Origin: CAILZL01 sp050181835
Lineage (GTDB): Bacteria > Pseudomonadota > Gammaproteobacteria > Steroidobacterales > Steroidobacteraceae
Reading direction: 5' to 3'
Assembly (NCBI GenBank): GCA_050181835.1
Contig: JBFXCU010000001.1
Coordinates: forward strand, 186,001 to 250,000
DNA: 64,000 nt
Shown: positions 17,585 to 26,263 of the stretch, piece after piece
Numbering within the stretch: the first letter of the stretch is position 1
How the letters are laid out: the number at the start of each line of letters is the position of its first letter
Translations under genes and position numbers: made by a program
The notes under the pieces: model-generated
What the model was told of the DNA's origin: nothing
Database searches by the model: none
Seen by the model: only the letters and a program-made list of their open reading frames with translations

Positions 17585-18091
17585 ATGGCTGACGAAACCA
17601 CCCCTACCAATAGTCAAACCAACGGTACATCTGACCCTAATGCACCGCAATTTGCACCGCAAGTCGTGTATTTGAAAGATGTATCTTTTGAATCACCAAT
17701 GGGTCCACGCATACCGGAAGATGCCGGTACGCCCAGCATCAACATGAACCTCAACACCGCCGTCAACCAGCTCAATGCTGAATTGTTTGAAGTGGTATTG
17801 ACCGTTAACGTGCAATCCGTCGCCGCTGAAAAAACCGTGTGGCTATGTGAAGCACAACAAGCAGGGGCTTTCGCACTGCGCAACATTCCCGAGCCGGAAT
17901 TGCGCCGCATTCTGGGTGTGTTCTGTCCCAACTATTTGTTGCCTTATGCGCGCCAGACCATTTCCGATTTGTTGGTAAAAGGCGGGTTTCCACCCTTCCT
18001 GTTGCCGCCGGTCAACTTCGACGCGCTGTTCGATCAAGCTATCCAACAAAAGGCAGCCGACGACACCAGCGCGCAACCTACGGTTAACTAG
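17585..18091 (+). CDS. secB: Protein export chaperone SecB
   Basis: A 168-residue homotetrameric cytoplasmic chaperone that holds preproteins unfolded and hands them to SecA. Family motifs are VYLKDVSFESP near the N terminus, LTVNVQS, and the core IRPEPELRRILGVFCP-like segment followed by LLPYARQTISDLL and FPPFLLPPVNFDALF. The first ~22 residues are a Thr/Asn-rich flexible tail. AAGG lies upstream of the ATG. The gpsA start follows after 3 bp, so the two are probably translated together. Confidence 0.97.
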   Translation: MADETTPTNSQTNGTSDPNAPQFAPQVVYLKDVSFESPMGPRIPEDAGTPSINMNLNTAVNQLNAELFEVVLTVNVQSVAAEKTVWLCEAQQAGAFALRNIPEPELRRILGVFCPNYLLPYARQTISDLLVKGGFPPFLLPPVNFDALFDQAIQQKAADDTSAQPTVN

Positions 18092-18094
18092 CTT

Positions 18095-19099
18095 GTGACC
18101 AGCACACCGATCTGCATCATCGGTGCCGGATCTTGGGGCACCGCGTTGGCAATTCAGTTTGCCCGCGTCGGTCGCCCCACTCGTCTATGGGGGCGCGACT
18201 TAGCCCAGCTCACTAGCCTGCACCACGAACGACGTAATCTGCGTTATCTGCCGGATGCCATATTTCCGGATACGCTGCGCGTTGAAACCGAGTTGGCACA
18301 CGCTATTCACGGCTGTAACGACGTCCTGGTATCCACACCCAGCCACGCATTTCGCAGTGTGCTGATGCAACTCAAACCACTGCTGCAACCGGGTATGCGT
18401 CTGGCTTGGGCGACCAAGGGGTTTGAACTGAGCACTGGCAAATTGCCACATCAAGTTGCAGCTGAAGTTCTGGGCACTGAGCTCCCGGTCGCCGTAGTGT
18501 CCGGTCCTACCTTCGCTCGTGAAGTTGGGGCAGGCTTACCTACCGCCATGACAGTCGCCGCTAGCAATGCCGAATTCGCCATGGATTTGGCCAAGAGCAT
18601 TTCCGGCGATCACTTCCGCGCCTATACCTCAACTGATTTAGTCGGCGTGGAAGTGGGTGGTGCAGTGAAAAATGTATTAGCCATTGGTGCAGCGATATCT
18701 GATGGCCTCGGCTTCGGCGCCAATACCCGGATTGCATTGATTACCCGTGGGTTAGTAGAAATGACGCGACTAGGCGTGGCGCTGGGGGCACAACGCGAAA
18801 CGTTCATGGGACTGGCGGGCTTGGGTGATCTGGTACTCACCTGCACTGACAATCAATCTCGCAATCGCCGCTTTGGCCTGTTATTCGCAGCCGGCAAAAC
18901 ACCCGAACAAGCCCAGCAGGAAATTGGCCAAGTAGTAGAAGGACTAGCTGCGTCGCGTGCGGTGATGCACGTAGCATCACAACATAACGTCGACATGCCT
19001 ATCTGCAAACAGGTGTTCCGTATGCTGCATGAGAACCTCGCGCCACAGATGGCACTGAAAGAACTGATGAGCCGCGACATCAAAGCGGAAAATGCCTGA
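18095..19099 (+). CDS. gpsA: Glycerol-3-phosphate dehydrogenase [NAD(P)+]
   Basis: A 334-residue cytoplasmic enzyme that reduces dihydroxyacetone phosphate to sn-glycerol-3-phosphate for phospholipid synthesis. The N-terminal Rossmann motif is IIGAGSWGTALA; VSGPTFAREV, the catalytic Lys in GGAVKNVLAIG and GLAGLGDLVLTCT follow. The length matches the family. It starts with GTG, 3 bp after secB. The 632 bp that follow before the next large gene hold only decayed-looking sequence. Confidence 0.96.
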   Translation: MTSTPICIIGAGSWGTALAIQFARVGRPTRLWGRDLAQLTSLHHERRNLRYLPDAIFPDTLRVETELAHAIHGCNDVLVSTPSHAFRSVLMQLKPLLQPGMRLAWATKGFELSTGKLPHQVAAEVLGTELPVAVVSGPTFAREVGAGLPTAMTVAASNAEFAMDLAKSISGDHFRAYTSTDLVGVEVGGAVKNVLAIGAAISDGLGFGANTRIALITRGLVEMTRLGVALGAQRETFMGLAGLGDLVLTCTDNQSRNRRFGLLFAAGKTPEQAQQEIGQVVEGLAASRAVMHVASQHNVDMPICKQVFRMLHENLAPQMALKELMSRDIKAENA

Positions 19100-19253
19100 C
19101 GAATTGGGTTCGAAAACTGTTCGAAAAAATCGACCCATATCTGCTGACCGAGGTTCAACTCCAAATCTCCCAAGAATCGAACATTCGGATAGTGCTTCAG
19201 TTTGAAATTTCTCAATAATGATTCAGAAAAATGAAGGCGCTACACCCTGAATC

Positions 19254-19427
19254 ATGGCAATAATTTCTAAGAATCTTCCCCGTGACACTACGGCCTTGGC
19301 AAAACTGATTGTTGATATTGCGATCAATCAGGAAGCAGAGCTGGAGCCTAAAGAGGCTAAGCCATTAAGGCCAAAGTCGCCAAAACCTTCTGGCGCTCTG
19401 AAATCATCGTCTCATCCCATTTCATGA
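19254..19427 (+). pseudogene. Small ORF, possible truncated histone-like/hypothetical protein
   Basis: Fifty-seven codons. The N terminus (SKNLPRDTTALAKLIVDIA) resembles a widespread family of small basic proteins that start with LPRDxNxLAKxIVDxATGE and usually continue into a Gly/Lys/Ala-rich tail. That tail is absent: the sequence runs into a Pro/Lys/Ser-rich stretch and stops. I read it as a truncated or frameshifted remnant. No ribosome binding site is obvious. Family recognition is from memory and uncertain. Confidence 0.35.
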
Positions 19428-19455
19428 CGGAAGCGATCTGTAGTAAGCACATAGG

Positions 19456-19484
19456 GACTACCGCTTAAAAGCGGCCTTTTAGTC
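19456..19484 (+). terminator. Hairpin, possible terminator
   Basis: CCGCT/AGCGG at the core with an outer GACTA/TAGTC pairing and a TTTT run inside the 3' flank. It lies 357 bp after gpsA, so the association with gpsA is loose. Confidence 0.35.
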
Positions 19485-19731
19485 TCAAAATCCGCACTTT
19501 TTAGATCACTGTTGGTTTTCGCCAGCATTAAGACGAGATTTCTGATTCGCTTAAAAATTGCTTTTGCTATATCGGACTATATGTGGCCCATGTTATTGAT
19601 TAGCGTACATACGTCGGTCTGGACAATAACGAAAATAGAAACTCTGTTCCGCCAACGTCATCACGCTTGCTGCCCATAATCGCTTCACTCCCTCTATCTT
19701 GACACCGGCAGCCTAGTTTACAGTCTCATGC

Positions 19732-20856
19732 ATGACACTGACCCTCGAAGAACTTGCTCGCTACAGTCGCCACTTGTCTTTAGGCGAATTCGGCCATACG
19801 GGCCAAGAAAAACTCAAAGCGGCGCGAGTGCTGGTGGTGGGTGCAGGTGGACTAGGCTCTCCTGCACTACTTTACTTGGCTGCGGCAGGCATAGGCACGA
19901 TCGGCATAGTCGACTTTGACCGTGTCGATATATCGAATCTGCAACGGCAAGTGCTGTTCAATACCAGTCAGGTGGGACACTTCAAAGCAGAAGCTGCCAG
20001 TGTAAATTTACAAGCACTTAATCCGCTTTTGAATATCGTTACTCATACTCAGGCGTTGCGTGTCGATAACGTAATGGAAATTGTGCGTGACTATGATGTG
20101 GTGCTGGATGGCACCGATCGCTTTACCACACGTTATCTGGTGAATGATGCCTGCGTACTATTGAAAAAATCGTTGGTATCCGCAGCTATTCATCGTTTTG
20201 AAGGCCAAGCGTTTACTTATGTACCGCAACGCGGTCCTTGTTATCGCTGCCTGTTTCCGCAGCCCCCCGCTAATGGCGCTGTACCTAATTGCGCTGAAAC
20301 GGGCGTACTTGGCGTATTGCCCGGTGTAATGGGCACACTGCAGGCGACCGAAGTCATCAAATTGATTACCGGTATCGGTGAGCCGCTACTGGGAAGGCTG
20401 CTAACTTACGATGCGATAGATATGCGCTTTGCCGAGTTTAACTTTACTGCGCGTGAAGACTGTGCGGTATGCGGTATGCAACCAAGCATCAGCGCACCAA
20501 ATGATATGGCCGTGCTATGTATTGATGCCCCCTCTACCGTGCAGCCAATCTCTACTGTTGAGCTGCATGAATTGATAAGCACCACTCACACTGGCTGGCA
20601 ACTCATTGATGTACGCGAATCATTTGAATTTGCGGCAGGTCATATTGATGGCGCAATACACATTCCACTCTCTGCGTTACTGGATGAATCAGCAACATTT
20701 GATACTTCAGTGCGACTTATTTTCGTTTGCCGCAGCGGTGGCCGTAGTGCGCAGGCCTGCACGTGGGCCGCAACACGGGGCACCGCTGCACAGAGTTTAC
20801 AGGGCGGATTGCTAGCTTGGAAAAAAGTGATTGATCCCAACATTATCGTGGCCTGA
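19732..20856 (+). CDS. MoeB/ThiF-type adenylyltransferase fused to a rhodanese domain
   Basis: A 374-residue cytoplasmic protein. Residues 1-240 are an E1-like domain that adenylates the C-terminal Gly of a ubiquitin-like sulfur carrier (MoaD, ThiS or similar): ATP-binding VVGAGGLGSP, NLQRQVLF, the Cys in PNCAETGVLG, and two zinc CxxC pairs (CYRC, CAVC). Residues about 275-370 are a rhodanese domain with active loop CRSGGRS. The fusion can both activate the carrier and deliver persulfide sulfur, as in MoeZ/MoeBR proteins. The partner carrier is not in the window, so molybdopterin or thiamin use cannot be decided. Confidence 0.9.
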   Translation: MTLTLEELARYSRHLSLGEFGHTGQEKLKAARVLVVGAGGLGSPALLYLAAAGIGTIGIVDFDRVDISNLQRQVLFNTSQVGHFKAEAASVNLQALNPLLNIVTHTQALRVDNVMEIVRDYDVVLDGTDRFTTRYLVNDACVLLKKSLVSAAIHRFEGQAFTYVPQRGPCYRCLFPQPPANGAVPNCAETGVLGVLPGVMGTLQATEVIKLITGIGEPLLGRLLTYDAIDMRFAEFNFTAREDCAVCGMQPSISAPNDMAVLCIDAPSTVQPISTVELHELISTTHTGWQLIDVRESFEFAAGHIDGAIHIPLSALLDESATFDTSVRLIFVCRSGGRSAQACTWAATRGTAAQSLQGGLLAWKKVIDPNIIVA

Positions 20857-20864
20857 CTGTTCTA

Positions 20865-21045
20865 TGCGGTCGCGTGCATTGATATCAAGTATATCCGTAG
20901 TTGTCTGAGTGCTCAAATAAGCGTGCCATGTACGCTTATTTGAGCTAACGGCCTCCGCCAATTTCTGGCGATGTGTGCCCGCTCCTTTCAACCAACCAAA
21001 ATTACCCCGTTGCCTATTTTGATGCTGGTAACAAAGAACCCCGTA
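20865..21045 (-). pseudogene. Frameshifted fragment of a secreted NARDRIG-type (lectin-annotated) domain
   Basis: Two overlapping minus-strand frames join to give a recognisable domain: GFFVTSIKIGNG (about 21045 to 21010), then in another frame GNFGWLKGAGTHRQKLAEA, RTWHAYLSTQ and INARDRI (about 21010 to 20868). Secreted proteins with the pattern FFVTS..G.G.NLGGLAGAD..C..LA, TW.AYLST and NARDRIG are widespread in proteobacteria. Here the frame is broken and the part after NARDRI is lost. The match is from memory of the pattern; no intact copy is in the window. Confidence 0.6.
20911..20945. repeat. Perfect 14-bp hairpin between the moeB-type gene and sspB
   Basis: GCTCAAATAAGCGT (20911-20924) pairs perfectly with ACGCTTATTTGAGC (20932-20945) around a 7-nt loop. 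It lies between convergent genes (ends at 20856 and 21153), which suits a two-way terminator, but no T run follows on either strand. It falls inside the decayed NARDRIG-type fragment. Confidence 0.6.
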
Positions 21046-21152
21046 GGAGATTTTTCTGCTGGCAGTTACGACGCTGCATATGTTTGAGTCATAGCAATGG
21101 ATACCGCTCGACATGGCTACTTGTTTGCAAACCAATACGAGAATTAATTCCG

Positions 21153-21605
21153 TTACTTCACCACTTTTAACTGCGCCCGACCTCGCGGTGCAGATTTGGT
21201 AATGGGTGCGCCATCAGACGATGATGAATCAGTCGCAGAATCTGGTGGTGTAGGTTGAGATGGCGGCACATCTTCGTCCCCAAAGACAAGGCCCTGACCG
21301 CTTTCGCGGGCATACACACCGAGCAACGCAGGCACTGGCACGACCACATGATGGGTTTTGCCGCCAAAGCGCGCATTGAACTCGATACGTTCATTACCCA
21401 TCACCAAATTCTGCGTGGCATTGAAACTGATGTTGAGAATAATCTTGCCATCTTGGACAAACTGGCGCGGTATCTCTAAGTTCGCCGCCAATGCATCAAC
21501 GATCAGATGCGGGGTTTGCAAGTTATCAGTCATCCACTCATGCATGGCACGCACCAAGTAGGGACGACGTGAGCTCATTGGCGCTGGCGAATTCTGCTGT
21601 GTCAT
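21153..21605 (-). CDS. sspB: ClpXP protease specificity-enhancing factor SspB
   Basis: A 150-residue adaptor that brings ssrA-tagged proteins to ClpXP. The substrate-binding domain (about 10-110) shows RPYLVRAMHEWMTDN, TPHLIVDA, LNISFNATQNL, FNARFGG and VPVPALLGVYARESGQG. A Ser/Asp/Pro-rich linker follows, then the C-terminal ClpX-binding tail RGRAQLKVVK. The ATG at 21605 overlaps the sspA stop by ATGA, which decides this start; MSSRRP at 21578 is an internal alternative. Co-translated with sspA. Confidence 0.94.
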   Translation of the reverse strand: MTQQNSPAPMSSRRPYLVRAMHEWMTDNLQTPHLIVDALAANLEIPRQFVQDGKIILNISFNATQNLVMGNERIEFNARFGGKTHHVVVPVPALLGVYARESGQGLVFGDEDVPPSQPTPPDSATDSSSSDGAPITKSAPRGRAQLKVVK

Positions 21606-22204
21606 GTGCGCATGGCTCGCTCGGCCCACGACAAACTACGGCGGAATGCTGGGCGCATAAATACCCGACGCTCATACTGCATGACGGCATCCGCTTGCTG
21701 CGGTGACAGCTTGATGCCCCAGCTGGGCAAACGCCACAACACCGGCGCGATGGTCGCATCTACGAGGGTAAAGTCGGCAGACTGAAAGTAGGGATGACTG
21801 CGAAATCCTTCTATGTTTGCCAAAATCACTTCATGCAAGGTCTTACTCGCTTCGTCAGCACGCTTGCGCTCGTTGCCTTCGATATCGGCAACTAACGAGT
21901 ACCAGTCACGTTCCAGTCGATACAATGTCAGCTTGAAACGTGCGCGAGTAATGGGATCAACAGGCATCAATGGTGGATGCGGATAACGCTCATCGAGATA
22001 CTCAATGATGATGCGCGAATCAAACAACACCAGATCACGCTCGACCATAGTAGGCAGGCTTTGATAGGGATTCAGGTCGAGCAGGTCTTCCGGCAAGGCA
22101 TGACCATCGACATCCACGATATCGATATCCACTTCTTTCTCAGCCAGTACGAACCTTACACGGTGGCTGGCAACGTCTTTCGGATTGGAAAAGAGCGTCA
22201 TCAT
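21602..22204 (-). CDS. sspA: Stringent starvation protein A
   Basis: A 200-residue glutathione-S-transferase-fold protein that binds RNA polymerase and is linked to acid and stationary-phase survival in E. coli. The thioredoxin-like half (MTLFSNPKDVASHRVRFVLAEK, LPTMVERDLVLFDS, IIEYLDERYPHPPL) is followed by the helical domain. GGAG lies 8 nt upstream of the first of two ATGs. It lies about 95 bp downstream of the cytochrome c1 gene, the usual petABC-sspAB order, and its stop overlaps the sspB start. Confidence 0.94.
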   Translation of the reverse strand: MMTLFSNPKDVASHRVRFVLAEKEVDIDIVDVDGHALPEDLLDLNPYQSLPTMVERDLVLFDSRIIIEYLDERYPHPPLMPVDPITRARFKLTLYRLERDWYSLVADIEGNERKRADEASKTLHEVILANIEGFRSHPYFQSADFTLVDATIAPVLWRLPSWGIKLSPQQADAVMQYERRVFMRPAFRRSLSWAERAMRT

Positions 22205-22299
22205 TGGCAGCGCTCCGGATTTTTATTATTCAAGTGATGCGCAATCATGCCTATTGGCCAGTCGGCGTCAAATCCACAGAGGACTCAACGCCGGTGGCA

Positions 22300-23040
22300 T
22301 CATTTCACATCTTTCCAATATTCCTGTTTCAGCGCATACGCCAACAAGAACAACACCAGCAAAAACCCCAGCACTCGGAAACCCAGCGCACGTCGTTCCA
22401 ACTGCTTGGGTTCACCTACGTAATCGAGGAAGTTAACCGTATCACGCACAAATTGATCATATTCTTCAGGAGTGAGGGAGCCTTGAGTAATCAGCTCAAA
22501 ACCCTTGAAGTGCCGCTCTACACTCTGCCCATCTTGACTGCTTTCGCCTTCATACACTGGTTTTTGCAACCCTTGCAACTCCCACAGTACATGCGGCATG
22601 GCAGCACTAGGCAGCACGGTGTTATTCACACCAGTAGGCCGTGCCGGGTCCACATAAAATGACTTCAGGAAGCTATACAAATAATCGGTGCCACGCGCAC
22701 GCGCAATCAGCGACAGATCCGGTGGGGCTTTGCCAAACCAGTTAGCGCTGTCTTTTTCCGACATGCTGATCGTCATGGTATCGGTAATCTTGCCGCCGTT
22801 GAAAATCAGATTCTGCTCAACCTGCTGATCGGTCAGACTCAGATCCACCGCCAAGCGATTAAATCGCACGAACTTGGTCGAATGACAGCCAGAACAATAA
22901 TTAACGAAGTTACTGGCACCACGCTGTAACGACGCCTTGTTACTAACGTCATTGTTGGCATGCTCGTAAGTGGCTTCGCTGGCATACACCGGCGCACTTA
23001 AAAACAGGCAAAGTGCCGTGAATTTTGCTACTGACTTCAT
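22300..23040 (-). CDS. petC: Ubiquinol-cytochrome c reductase, cytochrome c1
   Basis: A 246-residue heme protein of the bc1 complex, passing electrons from the Rieske protein to soluble cytochrome c. Signal peptide MKSVAKFTALCLFLSAPVYA, heme site CSGCH, the axial Met region AAMPHVLW, and a C-terminal membrane anchor (RVLGFLLVLFLLAYALK) are visible. I chose the ATG at 23040 because it starts the signal peptide directly. In-frame starts at 23070 or 23094 would lengthen the n-region, the latter overlapping petB; no clear ribosome binding site separates these options. Confidence 0.93.
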   Translation of the reverse strand: MKSVAKFTALCLFLSAPVYASEATYEHANNDVSNKASLQRGASNFVNYCSGCHSTKFVRFNRLAVDLSLTDQQVEQNLIFNGGKITDTMTISMSEKDSANWFGKAPPDLSLIARARGTDYLYSFLKSFYVDPARPTGVNNTVLPSAAMPHVLWELQGLQKPVYEGESSQDGQSVERHFKGFELITQGSLTPEEYDQFVRDTVNFLDYVGEPKQLERRALGFRVLGFLLVLFLLAYALKQEYWKDVK

Positions 23041-23083
23041 AGGCTGTAGTAACTGTTCTGCTTGCATCATGAATGAGCTGAAA

Positions 23084-24352
23084 TTAGTGGGCATGAAAAG
23101 TTACCCGCTCTGGAACTGGCTTGGTTTTATCCATTTTGCTGTACCACGGCATTAGCAAGAAAAACGCAAAGTACAGCACCGAAAAGAGCCGCGATAAATA
23201 GGTATTGGTGGTGGTCGCTGCGTTCAGCCCCAAGTATCCCAAGGCAATAAAGCTGATTACGAATATCCCAAGCGCGACTTTGAATATCCAACCACGATAA
23301 CGAATTGATTTCACCGGACTGCGATCCAGCCACGGCAAGAAAAACAATATCATCACGCCAGCACCCATACCCATTACGCCGAATAGTTTGTCAGGAATGG
23401 CGCGCAGGATCGCGTAGAACGGCGTGAAATACCACACCGGCGCGATGTGCTCAGGTGTTTGCAAGCGACTGGCCGGGTCAAAATTGGCTGCTTCGAGGAA
23501 GTAACCGCCCATGGTCGGTGCGAAAAACACAATTAGTGCGAAAATAATCGCAAATACCACTAGGCCCATCACATCTTTAACCGTGTAATAAGGATGGAAA
23601 GGAATACCATCCAGCGGCTTGCCATCTGCACCCTTGTGTTTTTTGATCTCAACACCATCCGGGTTATTGGACCCCACTTCGTGCAAGGCCAGAATGTGCG
23701 CAACCACCAAGAACACCAGCGCCAACGGCAGCGCAATGACGTGCAAGGCAAAGAAGCGATTTAGAGTGATATCGGAGATGTAGTAGTCGCCGCGAATCCA
23801 CTCCAGCAAGCTGCTACCGATATAGGGGATGGCACCAAACAAGGAAGTGATTACTTGCGCGCCCCAATATGACATGTTGCCCCAAGGCAGCAGATAACCA
23901 AAGAATGCCTCAGCCATGAGGCACAAATAAATCAACATACCGAAGATCCATAGCAACTCGCGTGGGTTTTTGTACGAACCGTACATCAGACCACGGAACA
24001 TGTGCAGATACACCACCACGAAGAAGGCTGACGCGCCAGTGGAATGCATGTAGCGGATCAACCAACCCCAATCGACCTCACGCATGATGTATTCGACCGA
24101 GGCAAACGCTCCATCTGACGACGGCTTGTAATTCATGGTCAGGAAAATGCCGGTAACGATCTGCAGGATCAATACGACCAGCGCCAATGAACCAAAGTAG
24201 TACCAGAAGTTGAAGTTCTTCGGTGCGTAGTATTCGGTAACGTGCTCCCGCATCATCTTGGTGAGCGGAAAGCGATCATCAATCCAGCCAAGCAGGCCGG
24301 TAGTACCTACTTTATTATGGGCCATCTTGTCATTTGCATGGGCAGTAGACAT
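23084..24352 (-). CDS. petB: Ubiquinol-cytochrome c reductase, cytochrome b
   Basis: A 422-residue integral membrane subunit with eight expected helices and the two b hemes. Heme ligand His residues occur in RYMHSTGASAFF and VYLHMFRG and in FFALHVIALP and VVAHILALHEVG. The Qo-site motif usually written PEWY reads PVWY here (HIAPVWYFTPFYAILR); I believe PVWY is common in beta- and gammaproteobacteria. The ATG at 24352 overlaps the petA stop by one base (TGATG), so a TTG one codon earlier is not needed. Confidence 0.96.
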   Translation of the reverse strand: MSTAHANDKMAHNKVGTTGLLGWIDDRFPLTKMMREHVTEYYAPKNFNFWYYFGSLALVVLILQIVTGIFLTMNYKPSSDGAFASVEYIMREVDWGWLIRYMHSTGASAFFVVVYLHMFRGLMYGSYKNPRELLWIFGMLIYLCLMAEAFFGYLLPWGNMSYWGAQVITSLFGAIPYIGSSLLEWIRGDYYISDITLNRFFALHVIALPLALVFLVVAHILALHEVGSNNPDGVEIKKHKGADGKPLDGIPFHPYYTVKDVMGLVVFAIIFALIVFFAPTMGGYFLEAANFDPASRLQTPEHIAPVWYFTPFYAILRAIPDKLFGVMGMGAGVMILFFLPWLDRSPVKSIRYRGWIFKVALGIFVISFIALGYLGLNAATTTNTYLSRLFSVLYFAFFLLMPWYSKMDKTKPVPERVTFHAH

Positions 24353-24951
24353 CAAGCAGCTCCCGTCTCAGCGCCGATCACCAGCGTGTCATTCACGCCA
24401 AAAGAATAAGGTGGCACAGTCAAATTTAGCGGTGCCGGCACGTCTTTGAACACACGGCCTGACAGATCAAATTTTGAGCCATGGCAAGGGCAATAAAAAC
24501 CGCCCGGCCAGTCAGCCGCTACCGTAGCGTCACCCGGTTCAAACTTGCCTAATGGTGCGCAGCCTAAATGAGTACAGACCCCCACCAATACCAAGTATTC
24601 TGGCTTGAGTGCGCGGGCTTCGTTCTTGGCGAATGTCGGCTGTTCGGACTCAGCTGACTTTGGGTCACGCAGGTGGGCGTCGTTGGCTGCCAAACCGGCT
24701 AGCATGGCTTCAGTACGGCGAACTATGTAGATGGCCTGGCCACGCCACTCCACCTTCATTAATTCACCCGCCTGCAGCTTGCTGATGTCGGCCTCAACCG
24801 GGCCACCCATTGCCTTGGCACGCGCACTAGGCCGCCATGAGGCGAGAAACGGAACTGCGGTAGCGACCGCACCCACCGCACCTACTGCAGCGGTGGCCAC
24901 CAGCAGGAAATGCCGCCGCGCCCCATCAACTTGATCAGCTTCTGCGCTCAT
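24352..24951 (-). CDS. petA: Ubiquinol-cytochrome c reductase, Rieske iron-sulfur subunit
   Basis: A 199-residue membrane-anchored [2Fe-2S] protein. The N terminus has a twin-arginine motif (ARRHFLLVAT) followed by the single membrane helix, fitting Tat export with an uncleaved anchor. The cluster motifs CTHLGC and CPCHGS are intact, and the PVEADISK stretch after the anchor is typical. The ATG at 24951 has GGAG 7 nt upstream, which decides it over the longer frame that starts 60 bp earlier. First gene of petABC. Confidence 0.96.
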   Translation of the reverse strand: MSAEADQVDGARRHFLLVATAAVGAVGAVATAVPFLASWRPSARAKAMGGPVEADISKLQAGELMKVEWRGQAIYIVRRTEAMLAGLAANDAHLRDPKSAESEQPTFAKNEARALKPEYLVLVGVCTHLGCAPLGKFEPGDATVAADWPGGFYCPCHGSKFDLSGRVFKDVPAPLNLTVPPYSFGVNDTLVIGAETGAA

Positions 24952-25046
24952 CCAAAAACTCCAAAAAATAAACCACGCCGCTTTATGTGCCAGCTCAACC
25001 CAGTATCGCAAACCGAACCGGATTTCAAAGACTGAAGTAATTGCGC

Positions 25047-25052
25047 ATTATA
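25047..25052 (-). promoter_or_regulatory. Candidate -10 element upstream of petA
   Basis: A perfect TATAAT on the minus strand about 95 bp upstream of the petA start, in the gap between petA and the divergent protease gene. No good -35 is found at 16-18 bp (TCTAAG is the best), so this is a tentative promoter for petABC-sspAB. Confidence 0.4.
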
Positions 25053-25130
25053 CACATACACTGCCGCAGGCTTAGAAGCGCCAAACCGAACCAGCGGTAG
25101 ATTTTTCTATTTTTATCTTCAGGAAATGCC

Positions 25131-26258
25131 ATGTCGGGGTCGCCCGCTGCCAACAGAATTGTAGCCACGCTCAAATTCATTCTCACTTGGGTGATGGTCG
25201 GCTTGGCTGCTGCCTTTGTCGCGGTGCTATTACGCCCCCAATGGCTAGGACTTAGTCCCGTCAGCAGCGCTGACACCACAACCACCATGAGCGCTCCAGC
25301 CAGCTTTGCCGATGCGGTGGCGCGGGCAGCACCTGCTGTGGTGAATATTTTTACTGCACGCTTGGTAACGGAGTCGGCGCAGTCCAGTACGGGATCACCA
25401 CCCGACAAGCGTGGGCAACTTCGCCAAGGCTTGGAGACTGGCTTGGGTTCAGGGGTAATTGTGGATATAGCAGGGCATGTCATTACTAATGACCATGTCG
25501 TTGCCTGCGCGCAGGAAATTTATGTGCAACTGGCTGATGGCCGCATTGAAGAGGCCAAGGTAGTAGGCACCGACCCGGCCACCGATATTGCGGTACTACA
25601 AATCCAGCTCAACAATCCGCCGATCGCCCTGCTAGGGCAGTCTGATGGCTTACGCACTGGTGATATCGTGCTGGCTATTGGTACGCCTTACGGTCTATCG
25701 CAAACGGTCACCCAAGGCATAGTCAGCGCCATCGGGCGCGGCCAACTGGGAGTAAGTGCGATTGAGGGCTTCATCCAGACCGATGCCGCCATTAATGAAG
25801 GCAATTCCGGCGGCGCATTGATTAATACCAACGGCGAACTGATCGGCATTAATACAGCGGTGTTGGCGCGCAATTTGGGTGTGAGCGGCATCAGTTTTGC
25901 CATTCCGGTCAATCTGGTGCGCGGCGTAATGGACGCCATTCTGCGCGACGGGCGAGTCAAACGCGGCTGGTTTGGCGTCGAGATCACCGAAGCCAACCAA
26001 GTTATGCGTATCAAGCAAGTATATACAGACAGCCCGGCCGCCAAAGCCGGCCTGCAACCAGGAGACATCATTACCCTGATCAATGGTGCGCCGCGCAGCT
26101 GGAGTGAAGCCTTGAATCTGGTGGCCAGTACGCCCGCAGGCGAACGCATCTCGCTAAGCGTGCTGCGTAAAGATACCCGCTTTGACTTCACGGTAACGCT
26201 GGTCGAACGTAAAGCAGCTGATGATGTGCGCAACAGCTGTACCAGCTTCAGTCAATAA
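25131..26258 (+). CDS. DegS-type periplasmic serine protease (trypsin-PDZ)
   Basis: A 375-residue HtrA-family protein anchored by one N-terminal helix (about 14-34), then a trypsin-like domain and a single PDZ domain (about 265-355). The catalytic triad is visible: His in TNDHVV, Asp in ATDIAVLQ and Ser in GNSGGAL. One PDZ plus a membrane anchor is the DegS/AlgW layout, in which the protease cuts the anti-sigma factor RseA/MucA under envelope stress; that role is inferred. It is divergent from petA and convergent with murA. The C terminus (SCTSFSQ) is slightly extended. Confidence 0.88.
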   Translation: MSGSPAANRIVATLKFILTWVMVGLAAAFVAVLLRPQWLGLSPVSSADTTTTMSAPASFADAVARAAPAVVNIFTARLVTESAQSSTGSPPDKRGQLRQGLETGLGSGVIVDIAGHVITNDHVVACAQEIYVQLADGRIEEAKVVGTDPATDIAVLQIQLNNPPIALLGQSDGLRTGDIVLAIGTPYGLSQTVTQGIVSAIGRGQLGVSAIEGFIQTDAAINEGNSGGALINTNGELIGINTAVLARNLGVSGISFAIPVNLVRGVMDAILRDGRVKRGWFGVEITEANQVMRIKQVYTDSPAAKAGLQPGDIITLINGAPRSWSEALNLVASTPAGERISLSVLRKDTRFDFTVTLVERKAADDVRNSCTSFSQ

Positions 26259-26263
26259 ATCAA

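Larger units (their letters stand above)
19100..19731 (+). other. Gene-poor gap between gpsA and the moeB-type gene
   Basis: It contains one short open frame (19254-19427, listed separately) and a hairpin (19456-19484). Before that, a 38-codon open stretch on the plus strand ending at about 19218 (reading NWVRKLFEKIDPYLLTEV) lacks a start and is not recognised. The rest, 19485-19731, is fairly AT-rich with no gene seen; it should hold the promoter of the downstream gene but no convincing -35/-10 pair was found. Confidence 0.5.
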
